NCBI GenBank assembly: GCA_965116245.1
Contig: OZ220497.1
Coordinates: 2,294,001 to 2,358,000, forward strand
DNA: 64,000 nucleotides
Direction: 5' to 3'
Source: Poriferisodalis sp965116245
Lineage (GTDB): Bacteria > Actinomycetota > Acidimicrobiia > Acidimicrobiales > Poriferisodalaceae
The translations under genes were made by a program, and so were the position numbers. Below the pieces are notes generated by a model. The model was given only the letters and a program-made list of their open reading frames with translations. It was not told the origin of the DNA and did no database searches. This document shows, piece after piece, positions 8,642-17,830 of the stretch (positions are counted from its first letter, which is position 1; each line of letters opens with the position of its first letter).

Positions 8642-9453
8642 GCCAGCACCGAGGGTTCGTTGCCGCCGCCTGCGCTTGCAGGCTGCAAAGGCTCAGCACG
8701 TGCGGGCTGGGCTGAAACAGTTCTTGGCGGTTGTACCGAGACTGCGCTGGGCGCGCCCATCGCAGTGTGCGCCACTGCAGCTTCCAGGTCTCCGTAGCCA
8801 GTCGCGATTAACTCCAGCGGTAGCCCGAGACGGTCAGCACCGGCGCGGGCATAAGCCTCAATATGGGCGCGTTGGGCGTCGTCAGGCGTTTGGGTTAGCA
8901 GCACAACTCGGCGATAGTTGCCGAAATACAGCTCTGCTAGCTCGGGGTGGTCTGCGATGCCCAGCCCTTTCCATACCAGCAGGTCAAAGTGCCGCGCCAG
9001 ATAGTCAGTCAGATAGAAGGTGGCTGGTTCGGTCTCGGACAGCTCCGCGAAGCGCGCCTGGGTGGAGAAGAACTCATAGCAATGGGCTCCGGGGACGCGC
9101 GTGACGCTGAGCCCATCTTCTGATGCGAGTTCGGTACACAGCTCATCTAGAGCGCCAGCGGTACCGCAATCTGCGTAGCCGAGCAGGATTCGCCTATAGC
9201 AGCGTCCTTCGCTTTGCAGCCTTGCGAGGCGCTCCCGAATGGCTCCCGCGATGAGCGCGGGTCGGTTGTGCAGCTTCGCCGGTAGGCACTCAATGTCGAT
9301 GTGGCTGAGGCCGACATGGCCGAAGCCACCGTGGCTCGGCTCAACGTGGTTGCGGCCCGCGGTTCCGATAATCGCTTGTAGCTCGTTGACCAGGGCGCCG
9401 CACGCCAACACCAGCATGCGCTCGCGCACAGCTTGAGGGCGGTCAGCGTTCAT
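8638..9453 (-). CDS. DUF1638 protein of the corrinoid methyltransferase operon
   Basis: The 271-residue protein shows the DUF1638 pattern: an N-terminal LVLACGAL strand, a central ILLGYADCGTAGALDEL glycine-rich turn, VPGAHCYEFF and FYLTDYLARHFD. DUF1638 genes are frequent companions of MttB-like methyltransferases and corrinoid proteins in archaea and bacteria, but no biochemical function is established. I chose the ATG at 9453, one base after the corrinoid-protein stop, because the longer frame to 9540 would overlap that gene heavily. The protein has several conserved-looking Cys and His residues and no membrane segments. It could bind metal or cobalamin; that is speculation from context. 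Confidence 0.8.
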   Translation of the reverse strand: MNADRPQAVRERMLVLACGALVNELQAIIGTAGRNHVEPSHGGFGHVGLSHIDIECLPAKLHNRPALIAGAIRERLARLQSEGRCYRRILLGYADCGTAGALDELCTELASEDGLSVTRVPGAHCYEFFSTQARFAELSETEPATFYLTDYLARHFDLLVWKGLGIADHPELAELYFGNYRRVVLLTQTPDDAQRAHIEAYARAGADRLGLPLELIATGYGDLEAAVAHTAMGAPSAVSVQPPRTVSAQPARAEPLQPASAGGGNEPSVLA

Positions 9454-9454
9454 C

Positions 9455-10195
9455 TCACGCCGCGGCTGCGCGCCGAGTCGCGATGAGGTCAGTTGCAGTT
9501 TCAGCCGCGACTGCAGCGTCGCGACAGTACGCATCGGCACCGACTGCCAGGCCGAACTCCTGGTTCAGTGGCGCACCGCCCACGATGACGAGGTATTGAT
9601 CTCGTAGCCCCTTTTCAATCAGGGTGTCTATGACCACCTTCATGTACGGCATGGTGGTAGTTAGCAACGCCGACATGCCCAAAATGTCGGGCTGATGCTC
9701 GCTGAGCGCCGCCAAGAACTCGTCCACATCGGTGTTGATCCCGAGGTCGATGACCTCAAAACCCGCACCCTCGAGCATCATGCCCACCAAGTTCTTGCCT
9801 ATGTCATGGATGTCACCTTTGACGGTGCCGATCACGATCTTGCCGATTGGCTCGGCATCTGTCTCGGCGAGCAAGGGACGCAGCACCGCCATCCCGGCCT
9901 TCATGGCATTCGCAGCGAGTAACACTTCTGGAACAAACAAGATTCCGTCGCGAAAATCGATGCCGACGATGCGCATCGCCTCAACTAGCGCCTCGTTGAG
10001 CACCTTGTCGGCTGGCCAACCTCGTCCGAGCAACAACTCGGTGCCTTCCACGATCTCAGGTCCGAGCCCGTCGTAGAGATCGTCGTGCATTTGCGCGACG
10101 AGATCGTCGTCGTCAAGGGTTGAGAGGTCAATGTCCTCATCAGACTCGTCGGTCTTGACAGAGTCGACGGTCTCGACGATTGCCGTATCGGCCAT
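9455..10195 (-). CDS. Corrinoid (cobalamin-binding) methyl carrier, MtbC/MttC-like
   Basis: This 246-residue protein has a four-helix cap domain and a Rossmann-like B12 domain. The cobalt-ligating motif GDIHDIGKN puts the axial histidine near residue 130, followed by MSALLTT and VGGAPL, the other cobalamin-binding loops. It carries the methyl group between the MttB-like and pterin-binding methyltransferases. A strong Shine-Dalgarno (AAGGGGG) lies just upstream of the ATG, and it is the first gene of the operon. The N-terminus has an extra acidic stretch of about 35 residues (TDESDEDIDLSTLDDDDL), longer than in archaeal MttC, which might contact the basic RRRGG tags on its partners. Confidence 0.93.
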   Translation of the reverse strand: MADTAIVETVDSVKTDESDEDIDLSTLDDDDLVAQMHDDLYDGLGPEIVEGTELLLGRGWPADKVLNEALVEAMRIVGIDFRDGILFVPEVLLAANAMKAGMAVLRPLLAETDAEPIGKIVIGTVKGDIHDIGKNLVGMMLEGAGFEVIDLGINTDVDEFLAALSEHQPDILGMSALLTTTMPYMKVVIDTLIEKGLRDQYLVIVGGAPLNQEFGLAVGADAYCRDAAVAAETATDLIATRRAAAA

Positions 10196-10226
10196 GCCTT
10201 GCCCCCTTTACACGGTCATGGCGTGT

Positions 10227-10246
10227 GCCGGAATCCCCATACCGGC
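10227..10246 (-). promoter_or_regulatory. Hairpin in the leader of the corrinoid operon
   Basis: A GCCGG/CCGGC five-base-pair stem with a ten-base loop lies about 30 bases upstream of the corrinoid-protein start, just before its ribosome binding site. It could tune translation. It has no match I can see to the cobalamin riboswitch box, so I do not call a riboswitch. Confidence 0.3.
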
Positions 10247-10384
10247 TGCCCGTTTCGTTTTAGTTTCAGCCGCTCCTGTGGCGACCGGATTCAGTTGTTG
10301 GGTCAATACGGTTGTTGTCTCAATGAGCTTTGGTTCAATGGGCTATTGAGGAAATCAGTCAATACAGCAGTTAGGTCAAGTCGC

Positions 10385-10446
10385 TCGGTTGGTGTTCCAC
10401 TCGGTTGGTGTTCCACATTGTGGAACTGTGCCGTTGAGTGGCACAG
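10385..10446. promoter_or_regulatory. Candidate operator: tandem repeat plus perfect 17-bp palindrome
   Basis: Two back-to-back 16-bp repeats TCGGTTGGTGTTCCAC (10385-10400 and 10401-10416) run into a perfect odd palindrome GTTCCACATTGTGGAAC (10410-10426). A second 7-bp inverted repeat, CTGTGCC and GGCACAG, spans 10426-10446. The block sits about 200 bases upstream of the corrinoid operon and just past the proS stop. The TTCCAC/GTGGAA half-sites resemble sites bound by IclR-type regulators. No T-run follows the stems, so an intrinsic proS terminator is less likely. Confidence 0.5.
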
Positions 10447-10465
10447 CCCTACGGTACCATGGACT

Positions 10466-12178
10466 TCAGCGACGATTAACGTCAATAGCCCGCGCAGTTT
10501 CTGCGGCCGCATCAGCCAGCGACACCAAGCGCGTGTCCCGCGTCGCACGCTCGGTCAGCTCAACGTTGCCGCTCGCCAGGCTGCGAGCGCCGATCGTGAC
10601 TCGATAGGGGACACCCACGAGTTCTGCATCGGCGAGCTTCACACCGGGTCGCAGCGGTCGGTCGTCGTAGAGGCAGTCGACACCCGCAGATGCGAGCTCG
10701 CCCCTTAGCTGCTCGCCTGCAGCGGATTGTGTGCTATCGGCAGGATCCAGAACCGAAATTACGGCTTGGAACGGGGCAATCGCCACAGGCCAACAAAGAC
10801 CTCGATCGTCATGGTGAGTCTCGGCAACCGCTGCCATTGCTCGCCCTATACCGATGCCGTAGCTGCCCATGATCGGGATTCGCGCTACACCATCCGCATC
10901 CAGTACCGACACACCCATAGCTTGGGAGTACTTGCGACCGAGTTTGAAGATGTGTCCTGTTTCTATGCAGCGCACAATCTCAAGCGGATCACCGCAGTTG
11001 ATACAGGCTTCACCAGCGGCGACCTCACGCAGATCAGCCCACACTGGATTGATGATGTCTCGTTCCACATCCACGCTGCGCAAGTGCCAGTCGTCTTCGT
11101 TGGCGCCGGTCGTCATGCAACGACGTGCCCTTAGTGCGAAATCGGCGTAGATCGGCAGGTCTGCGATACCCACAGCGCCGAGACTCCCCGGGTTGGCACC
11201 GAGCTGAGTCACAGTCTGTAGCGCGGTCGCGGGTTGCACGTCGGTCGCTCCGCTGCAGTCGGCCAGTTTTTGCAGGTTGAGCTGATGGTCGCCGCGCAAC
11301 ACCGCCAGCGTGAGCTGGCCGTCCAAGACCATGACCATCGTCTTGATCTGTCGTTCTGGGCTAGCTCCTCCCTCAAACTCAGCTAGCGCATCTATGGTGC
11401 GAACACCGGGTGTTGCGAATCGTTCAGGCAGATTCGGGCACGGCGGATCGGCAATCTCGGGCGCGGTCGCGCGAGCACGCTCAATGTTGGCCCGGTAACC
11501 GCATCTGTTGCATCGGGCCACGTCGTCCTCGCCAGCAGGCGAAGCCACCATGAACTCAACGCTGGCGTCTCCCCCCATCGCGCCGGAGGAGGCTTGCACG
11601 GCCATCACTTCAAGATCCAACTGTTCAAAGATCCGCAGGTACGCCTCGCGGTGCGCTTCAAACGCCGCATCTAGGCCCTCTTCGTCTATATCGAAGCTGT
11701 AGGAGTCCTTCATCATGAACTCGCGCACCCGTAGCAGGCCGCTGCGGGGGCGAGGTTCGTCACGAAACTTCGTCTGAATCTGGTACCAGATCTGTGGCAG
11801 ATCCCTGTATGAGTTCATCTCCGCTGCAAGCGTTGCGAATACCTCTTCGTGGGTCATGCCCAGCACGACATCGGCTTCATTTCGGTCACGCAGGCGAAAC
11901 ATCTCTGAACCCATGAGACTCCAACGGCCGCTGCGTCGCCACAAATCGGCGGGATGCATTGCAGGCAGCAGGAACTCTTGCGCACCGATGGCGTTCATTT
12001 CTGCACGCACGAGTTCGGCCACCTTGTTGTGTACGCGCAGCCCTAGAGGCAGCAAGCTGTAGTGCCCCGAGTGAAGCTGTCGAACAAACCCGGCACGGAC
12101 GAGCAACTGGTGACTCGCGGCTTCGGCATCGCTGGGCGCGTCGCGCAGTGTCGGGATAAACGAATCGGACCATCGCAT
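10466..12178 (-). CDS. proS: Prolyl-tRNA synthetase
   Basis: This class II synthetase of about 570 residues attaches proline to tRNA-Pro in the cytoplasm. It has motif 1 around GFVRQLHSGHYSLLPLGLRVHNK, motif 2 with the TKFRDEPRPRSGLLRVREF loop, the bacterial YbaK-like editing insertion in the middle (CNRCGYRANIERA onward), motif 3 SYGIGIGRAM, and a C-terminal anticodon-binding domain. I set the start at the ATG giving MRWSDSFIPT, which matches typical ProS N-termini; an in-frame ATG 15 codons upstream is possible. No T-box or other leader is evident. Confidence 0.95.
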   Translation of the reverse strand: MRWSDSFIPTLRDAPSDAEAASHQLLVRAGFVRQLHSGHYSLLPLGLRVHNKVAELVRAEMNAIGAQEFLLPAMHPADLWRRSGRWSLMGSEMFRLRDRNEADVVLGMTHEEVFATLAAEMNSYRDLPQIWYQIQTKFRDEPRPRSGLLRVREFMMKDSYSFDIDEEGLDAAFEAHREAYLRIFEQLDLEVMAVQASSGAMGGDASVEFMVASPAGEDDVARCNRCGYRANIERARATAPEIADPPCPNLPERFATPGVRTIDALAEFEGGASPERQIKTMVMVLDGQLTLAVLRGDHQLNLQKLADCSGATDVQPATALQTVTQLGANPGSLGAVGIADLPIYADFALRARRCMTTGANEDDWHLRSVDVERDIINPVWADLREVAAGEACINCGDPLEIVRCIETGHIFKLGRKYSQAMGVSVLDADGVARIPIMGSYGIGIGRAMAAVAETHHDDRGLCWPVAIAPFQAVISVLDPADSTQSAAGEQLRGELASAGVDCLYDDRPLRPGVKLADAELVGVPYRVTIGARSLASGNVELTERATRDTRLVSLADAAAETARAIDVNRR

Positions 12179-12566
12179 CTGAGGCAGGGTAAGCGGCAAG
12201 TGCGGTGTCCGGTTTCGTTGCATGAGCAGGGTTGGTATCTGTCAAGGCGACGCTACGCTCGGACTCCGCAGCCAGCGACTGCGCACTGACGACCCTGTTT
12301 CGGAGGGTGCAACGCTGGCAGCGAACTCAGGTCGCTGGCGGGTGAAGGTGCCAGTGAGGGTTCCAGCAACCGTCCCTGCATTGACGCTTCGGATAGTGCC
12401 CAGTGAAGTTATGACTGGGAAGCCCGTCCGAACCGGCGCTGTGGTGCGCCCGTCAGACTCGCATGACAAGACGCACACGATCCCCAACAGCCATCCCGAC
12501 AGCTATGTGGAGCATGACATTCCCCACGCAGTGGCACACATCATGACGCAATGAGCCAATGACGCA
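12179..12566. other. Intergenic region between proS and the SNF2 gene
   Basis: This divergent spacer should carry both promoters. Open frames of 80-110 codons exist on both strands but show no domain, no credible ribosome binding site and no consistent coding look, so I do not call a gene. The last 30 bases contain two ATGACGCAATGAG-like repeats just before the helicase start. Confidence 0.5.
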
Positions 12567-15500
12567 ATGAGTAGCCAGGATTCACTGACGGTGCCAGCTA
12601 AACCCAGCGCGGTTGTTCGGCCGTTGCAAGGACAAGCGTCGCATTCCGCCCTTAACGGGCCCGCCCACAAAGGGCTATCCCACAAAGGGCTATCGCACAA
12701 CGGGTCATCCGCTACCAACGCAGACGGTGTCGCTTCCACTGATGGCGCTGCTCCCTCAGCGCTAGCAATGATGAGTTGGTCGGAGATAGCGCGGCTTGTC
12801 TGGGCTGAGGCCAATGGCACCGCTGCGCGCGCAGACGTTGCGGCGCTCAATACCGACCCGCTCCGGTGGGAACGCGTACTGCTGGATCTGCTTGATCAGA
12901 CCGAGGCCTCCCTGTCGACCGTACGTCGACTGCGTAGACCCTTCCGTCGACAGGTAGTGCGGGACTTTGAGGGTGACCTGGCCGACCTGGCTGGTGCATA
13001 CGAACGCTTGACAGGGCTGGATGCGACCGCATCGTTAGACGAGTCTCAGCCAGACCAGACCGATAAGAGTGAGCGCGATGAACTAGATGTCGGACCGCCT
13101 CCCGAGCCAGCGGCGTTGCAGTTGTCGTGGCAGTCAGGCCGAATCATCGCGTGGGCAGCCGGAGCTGGCACCGAGCCCGAGTCCACTGACCGGATCATGG
13201 ATCGTCTGGTAGCTACTGGGGCACCCGACAGCGTGTGGCGTCCCAATCCGAACCTGAAGCTGCCAGCAGACATGAGCGCCGAGGCAGTCGTGGCAGAGGT
13301 TGGCGATGTACTGGGCTGGCTGGTTGGCCTCGATGGTCTGCTGGCGAACCCGCCAGCGAGTTCGCCATTGTCAGTGGCGCGGTCGATTCCCGCGTCAGTG
13401 GCTGTTGAAGCAGACGACGACGCGATAGGCAATGCTGGCTCGCAACGACCCAATGGCCACGAGCTGTCCGACGGCGACGAGGTCGCGCACGGCAACGAAC
13501 GCCTTGAGGACACCGACAATGACTTGAACGACGATCGTTTGCTCGGCGCCAGCGCCATATGGCTGCGAACCGCAACTCGAACCGCAGTGGAGCTAGTTGC
13601 GGGTGGACGGATGGTGCCGCGGCTACACCGTATTCGTAAGCGGCGCAACCGCAAGCAGCCCGACACGGCGGAGTTCGCGGTGCAGTGGCAGCCAGCCTCA
13701 CTAGAGGCCGATCGGCTGGAAGCTCTTGTGGAGAGCTTGCCGGGCGCAGTAGCGGCAGCCGAACCGAAAGCAGAAGCGCGCACTACTGTCTTGTCGGCTC
13801 TGTCGGGCACAGTCGATGCCATTGTCACAAGCGCTGCGGTACGGCTGGATGTTCCTGCCGCACCGCCCGATCCTCGAAGCCGGCCAGAAATGGCCGAAGC
13901 GTTCCTCGCCTATCTCAACGGCACTCAATTCACCGGTTCAGCGGCTCAAGGAGCCGATCTGGCAAGGCGCATTGAGCTATGGGCTCGTCCGGTTACAACC
14001 CCAGATCGACAGTCGTTGATAGTGCGATTGGAGGAACCCGACAGCACTGGCGGGTGGCACCTGGAGGTGCTCGCAACCAGCCCCGATGGTGAAACTGAGC
14101 CGGTTGAGGTTGCGATGGTGAGCGGTATCAGCTCGCACCGCACCGAGGTGCGCGATCAGTACATCCGCCTCGAACGACTTCTGCCGGTACTGATGCGTCC
14201 AGGCGGCAAACGACGAGGCGAGGTGATTCTGACTCAGGATGAGGCCTGGCAACTAATGTCGGTGACGGGGCCGATGTTGCAGTTGGCTGGCTTTCGGGTT
14301 CAGGTTCCCCAGTTGTCGCGCAGACGTCCAGCACCGTCGCTGCGGCTCACCGCTATAGAGAATGACAGCAGCAATCTGGGTGCGCAGCAGCTCACAGCAG
14401 TGAGCTGGACGGCAGCGTTCGGCGACGTGGAACTGACCGCGGATCAGGTTCATGAGCTGGCTTCACAAGCCAGGCCGCTGGTGCGTAACCGCGGTCGGTG
14501 GATTGCTCTTGAACATGCCGACCTAGCCGAGGCAGCAGCAGCACTTGCCGAGCGATCCGACGTAACCGCTCTAACTGGATCGCAGATGTTGCGCCAGGCT
14601 CTGGGCCTCGAAGGGCCTTCGGTGCGCGGCGGTATCTCGATTGCCGGAGGCGGCTGGGCGGCGGATCTGCTGCGCTCCGCAGCGACGGTACCCACTGCAC
14701 TGCCGCCCAGCCCGCAGGGTTTTGAAGGTGAACTGCGCAGCTACCAAGCCGAAGCGGTTGCCTGGCTGGAGTTCCTAGACGGAGCTGGCTTAGGCGGATG
14801 TCTGGCCTTAGATATGGGTTTGGGGAAGACTCCAACTGTGCTTGCTCGTATTGCTAGCGACCCGCGCCCAGCTCCCGCGTTAGTAATTGCGCCGCCCGCT
14901 GTTGTTGGCAACTGGGCAGCGGAGGCGGCGCGCTTTACACCGGGGCTTGCAGTGGTTGTTCATCACGGTCCCGCACGGCGCGAACCCGCAGAGTTGGTTC
15001 GGGCTCTGCAAGACAGCGCCGAGTTCGCTTCAAGCGGAGCTGCAAGTGATGTAGCCGTAAGTGGTTCCGCTGCAAGCAGCTCCGCCTCAATTGAGGCAGT
15101 CGCAAATGGCCGGATCGACGTGGTGATCACGACTTATGGGACTGCAGTGCGCGATATTGAGGCACTGAAAGACGTTGCGTGGGACCGCATCGTGGTGGAC
15201 GAAGCGCAGGTAATCAAGAACCACACGAGTGAGACCGCCAAGCAGCTTCGGCGACTGTCGGCTCGGGTGCGTCTTGCCTTGACTGGTACTCCCATCGAAA
15301 ACGGGCTCGGCGACCTGTGGGCAATCATGGATTTTTGCAATCCAGGATTGGTTGGCGCTAGGACACAGTTTATTGCTCAATTGCAACGACCTGGCGATTC
15401 CCGCGGAGCAGCTGAGTCAGCTCTGCATGCCCTCAATGGTGTGTTGGTGTTCCGTCGGACTAAGGCGGAGCCGCAGATCGCCGCGGAGCTGCCCGACCGC

Positions 15501-16340
15501 ATTGATGAGCTGGCTCACTGCATCATGACGACGGAGCAAATCGGCCTATATCAGGCAGTGCTGGACCAGTTAGTTGTAGACACAGCAGAGAGCGAACAAG
15601 CAGGGGAAAAGCGAAAGGGCGCAGTGCTAGCTGCAATCACTGCGCTAAAGCAGATCTGCAATCATCCGCTCAACTACCGCCCTGATGACATCAACAGCCG
15701 AATCGAGGGACGCAGCGGCAAGCTGGAGCGGTTGAACGAAATTTTGGACAGGGTTCACGCAGCGGGGGAGCGAGCGCTCATCTTTACTCATTTCGCTACC
15801 TGGGGTGAGCGGTTGGCCGCCTATTTGACGCAACGAACCGGCCTTCAAATCGACTGCTACCACGGTGGATTGGGCCGAACTGCCCGCGATCGGATGGTGC
15901 GCAGATTCCAAACCGAGGAGGGGCCAGGGGCGATGGTGTTGTCGCTCAAGGCCGGTGGTACGGGTCTAAACCTAACTGCGGCTAGTCACGTCGTGCTGTA
16001 TGACCGCTGGTGGAACCCTGCGGTTGAGGATCAGGCTCGTGACCGAGCTTGGCGCATAGGCCAGGAACGTACGGTCCTCTGTCACCGTTTGGTCTGTCCG
16101 GGCACTGTCGACGAGCGGGTGGAAGAGGTGGTGGCTGGCAAGCGCCGCATCGCCAACATGGTCCTGCCAAAGGCCAGTTCCATCGGCGATCTTGATGCCG
16201 AACAACTCCGCCAGGCCTTGGGCATCGATCCAGAGGCTCTGCTTGATGATGAGTTCGGCGACGAATATGGCTGGTATGACACCGACGCTTCATCGACGTC
16301 TGTGTCCGACTATGTGCCAGTTGCCGCAGGTTCGCGATGA
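12567..16340 (+). CDS. SNF2/HelZ-type DEAD-like helicase
   Basis: This very large protein (1257 residues) is a Swi2/Snf2-family ATPase that probably moves along or remodels DNA-protein complexes. The first 60 residues are low complexity with a triplicated HKGLS unit. A long actinobacterial SNF2-associated region follows. The ATPase core starts near residue 740: LDMGLGKT (Walker A), DEAQVIKN (motif II, near 877) and LTGTPIEN (motif III). The second lobe has IFTHFATWGERL, a VLSLKAGGTGLNLTAASHV segment and the RAWRIGQ motif VI near 1170. An acidic tail ends the protein. It overlaps the next gene by four bases (ATGA). No nuclease or methylase is adjacent, so a DISARM-like defence role is not supported. 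Confidence 0.92.
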   Translation: MSSQDSLTVPAKPSAVVRPLQGQASHSALNGPAHKGLSHKGLSHNGSSATNADGVASTDGAAPSALAMMSWSEIARLVWAEANGTAARADVAALNTDPLRWERVLLDLLDQTEASLSTVRRLRRPFRRQVVRDFEGDLADLAGAYERLTGLDATASLDESQPDQTDKSERDELDVGPPPEPAALQLSWQSGRIIAWAAGAGTEPESTDRIMDRLVATGAPDSVWRPNPNLKLPADMSAEAVVAEVGDVLGWLVGLDGLLANPPASSPLSVARSIPASVAVEADDDAIGNAGSQRPNGHELSDGDEVAHGNERLEDTDNDLNDDRLLGASAIWLRTATRTAVELVAGGRMVPRLHRIRKRRNRKQPDTAEFAVQWQPASLEADRLEALVESLPGAVAAAEPKAEARTTVLSALSGTVDAIVTSAAVRLDVPAAPPDPRSRPEMAEAFLAYLNGTQFTGSAAQGADLARRIELWARPVTTPDRQSLIVRLEEPDSTGGWHLEVLATSPDGETEPVEVAMVSGISSHRTEVRDQYIRLERLLPVLMRPGGKRRGEVILTQDEAWQLMSVTGPMLQLAGFRVQVPQLSRRRPAPSLRLTAIENDSSNLGAQQLTAVSWTAAFGDVELTADQVHELASQARPLVRNRGRWIALEHADLAEAAAALAERSDVTALTGSQMLRQALGLEGPSVRGGISIAGGGWAADLLRSAATVPTALPPSPQGFEGELRSYQAEAVAWLEFLDGAGLGGCLALDMGLGKTPTVLARIASDPRPAPALVIAPPAVVGNWAAEAARFTPGLAVVVHHGPARREPAELVRALQDSAEFASSGAASDVAVSGSAASSSASIEAVANGRIDVVITTYGTAVRDIEALKDVAWDRIVVDEAQVIKNHTSETAKQLRRLSARVRLALTGTPIENGLGDLWAIMDFCNPGLVGARTQFIAQLQRPGDSRGAAESALHALNGVLVFRRTKAEPQIAAELPDRIDELAHCIMTTEQIGLYQAVLDQLVVDTAESEQAGEKRKGAVLAAITALKQICNHPLNYRPDDINSRIEGRSGKLERLNEILDRVHAAGERALIFTHFATWGERLAAYLTQRTGLQIDCYHGGLGRTARDRMVRRFQTEEGPGAMVLSLKAGGTGLNLTAASHVVLYDRWWNPAVEDQARDRAWRIGQERTVLCHRLVCPGTVDERVEEVVAGKRRIANMVLPKASSIGDLDAEQLRQALGIDPEALLDDEFGDEYGWYDTDASSTSVSDYVPVAAGSR

Positions 16341-16864
16341 GCAAGCGACGGCGCAAGACCTCGCGCACTCGCCGCATTGACGGCGCTGAAGTTCAGCGGC
16401 GCCAGGCTGCTGCTGCGAGCGCAGCGTTCTGGCATGGCACGGCTGAGGCAGCGATGCCTTCCGAGCAACCTCGGCAATCTGAACAGCCTGAGAATGCCGA
16501 GCAATCTGAAGAGCCCGGGCAACCTGAGCAATCTGAGAAACCCGGGCAACCTGGGCAGCCTGGCCAACTGACACAATCGGCAGCCGTCAGCGATTTTACG
16601 GATGACGGACTGCAGGCCTCTTCGGGTGCCGTGTCTGCGTTCGTTACCCGACAGCAGCTCGGCACCTTTACGCGCCAGATCACTGTGACCGACGACCCGA
16701 CATCAACTGTGCGTTCGCTTGGTAAACCGCCGCTGGCAGTTCGCGAGGAGGCAGCGATGCTCTACTTCGAGGCTGTGTACAAGCGTGCAACTGCTATGGC
16801 AGGGGCCTTAGCCGCCGCTGGGGGCTTGCTGGCTTCAGACGACGAAGAGCCAACGACGTACTGA
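16337..16864 (+). CDS. Small hypothetical partner of the SNF2 helicase
   Basis: This 175-residue protein is coupled to the helicase by an ATGA overlap. It begins with a basic SKRRRKTSRTRR stretch, has a Gln/Glu/Pro-rich low-complexity segment (repeats of EQPGQPEQSEK type, residues 40-75), then a more ordered C-terminal half with LGKPPLAVREEAAMLYFEAVYKRA and a helical Ala/Gly segment. I recognise no domain. Small genes downstream of actinobacterial SNF2 helicases are common, so it is probably real and works with the helicase, perhaps in DNA binding through the basic N-terminus. Confidence 0.7.
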   Translation: MSKRRRKTSRTRRIDGAEVQRRQAAAASAAFWHGTAEAAMPSEQPRQSEQPENAEQSEEPGQPEQSEKPGQPGQPGQLTQSAAVSDFTDDGLQASSGAVSAFVTRQQLGTFTRQITVTDDPTSTVRSLGKPPLAVREEAAMLYFEAVYKRATAMAGALAAAGGLLASDDEEPTTY

Positions 16865-16977
16865 TTATCAATGGCGTCCTGATTGGAGGAGTACTGAGCC
16901 GGGCCACACTGGGCACACCCGTGCGTCTCGCTGTCTCGCTGTGTCAGCCTTAGAGTATTGGCGATGTAGGGCTCGAC

Positions 16978-17694
16978 TCAGTTGGCCGAGTCGGAACTCA
17001 TGGCCACGACCTCGCCACGGTTGATGGACACCCAATCGCGCGCCTCCACGTAGGGCCTAAACGTTTCGAAGATCTTCTTTTCGTCACGAGGAACGTGCTG
17101 GATTTCGTAAAGGTGCGGGAACTCGAGCCAACCTACTACTAAGTCCCACATGCGCAGCGCGGCATCTCCGCTGGGTGGGTCAAGTAGGACCGGCCCGAAG
17201 ATGGCGGTGTCGCCAAAATAGAGCGTTGGTACTCCAAAGCCACCCGAGTCAACTACGCGCTGATGTTCGGTCTTGATCTCGTCGTGGGTGGTCTCATCGG
17301 CGATCGACTGATCCACGATTGCGGGGTCGGCGCCGATATGTTCCAGCAGGTGTCGCGCCACGTCGGGATTGTGGGGTCGATTGCCGTCAACGTGGAGCGC
17401 TTTGCCCGATGCCGCGTACCACGCGTCGAGCAAGTCCATTGACTCGCGTCGCAGGATCGCTCCGATGCGCATCATGGACCAGCCGTAGCTCCAGTCGCGT
17501 TCCCACGGGTGCTTTTTGCCCTCGCGCAGGTTTACCTCTTCGAGACTGAAGAACTTCCAGTTGACCTGCAAGCCGAGCTGGTCTCGCACGTCTCTCATCC
17601 ACAGCGAGGTCTGGTAGGCCCAGGGGCACATGACATCAAAATGGAAATCAACTTCCATCGGTCCGCCGTAGCTGTCTGCAGCGTTGTTTGACAT
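16978..17694 (-). CDS. DsbA-family thioredoxin-fold protein (FrnE/Rv2466c-like)
   Basis: The 238-residue protein opens with a thioredoxin-fold strand and the motif DVMCPWAYQ, and has the helical insertion and the GFGVPTLYF cis-proline segment of the DsbA/2-hydroxychromene-2-carboxylate isomerase superfamily. It resembles actinobacterial mycothiol-linked DsbA-like reductases. The usual CPWC is CPWA here, leaving a single active-site cysteine. No signal peptide is visible, so it is probably cytoplasmic. I chose the ATG at 17694 because AAAGGA lies at the right distance; the frame is open 13 codons further. It stands alone between the SNF2 pair and the accessory island. Confidence 0.8.
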   Translation of the reverse strand: MSNNAADSYGGPMEVDFHFDVMCPWAYQTSLWMRDVRDQLGLQVNWKFFSLEEVNLREGKKHPWERDWSYGWSMMRIGAILRRESMDLLDAWYAASGKALHVDGNRPHNPDVARHLLEHIGADPAIVDQSIADETTHDEIKTEHQRVVDSGGFGVPTLYFGDTAIFGPVLLDPPSGDAALRMWDLVVGWLEFPHLYEIQHVPRDEKKIFETFRPYVEARDWVSINRGEVVAMSSDSAN

Positions 17695-17830
17695 GACAGT
17701 TCCTTTCAGCGTCGTCGTTGTAAGGTGAGCCAAGTTGTGTCAACGACTAGTCGCTGACGTTATCTGACCCGCTGCAGGCCTGCCGGCTGGATGTGTGGTG
17801 GCTTGATTCGCTGCTGTGTCGTACCGGGCG

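Noticed and set aside
10196..10384. Cobalamin riboswitch upstream of the corrinoid operon
   Set aside because: I could not find a B12 box or the surrounding helices; only a small hairpin is present.
12222..12554. Protein-coding frames between proS and the SNF2 gene
   Set aside because: Both strands are open but show no domain, poor starts and overlap with each other.
12567..16864. DISARM-like or other helicase-based defence system
   Set aside because: The SNF2 helicase has only one small partner and no methylase, nuclease or DUF1998 gene nearby.
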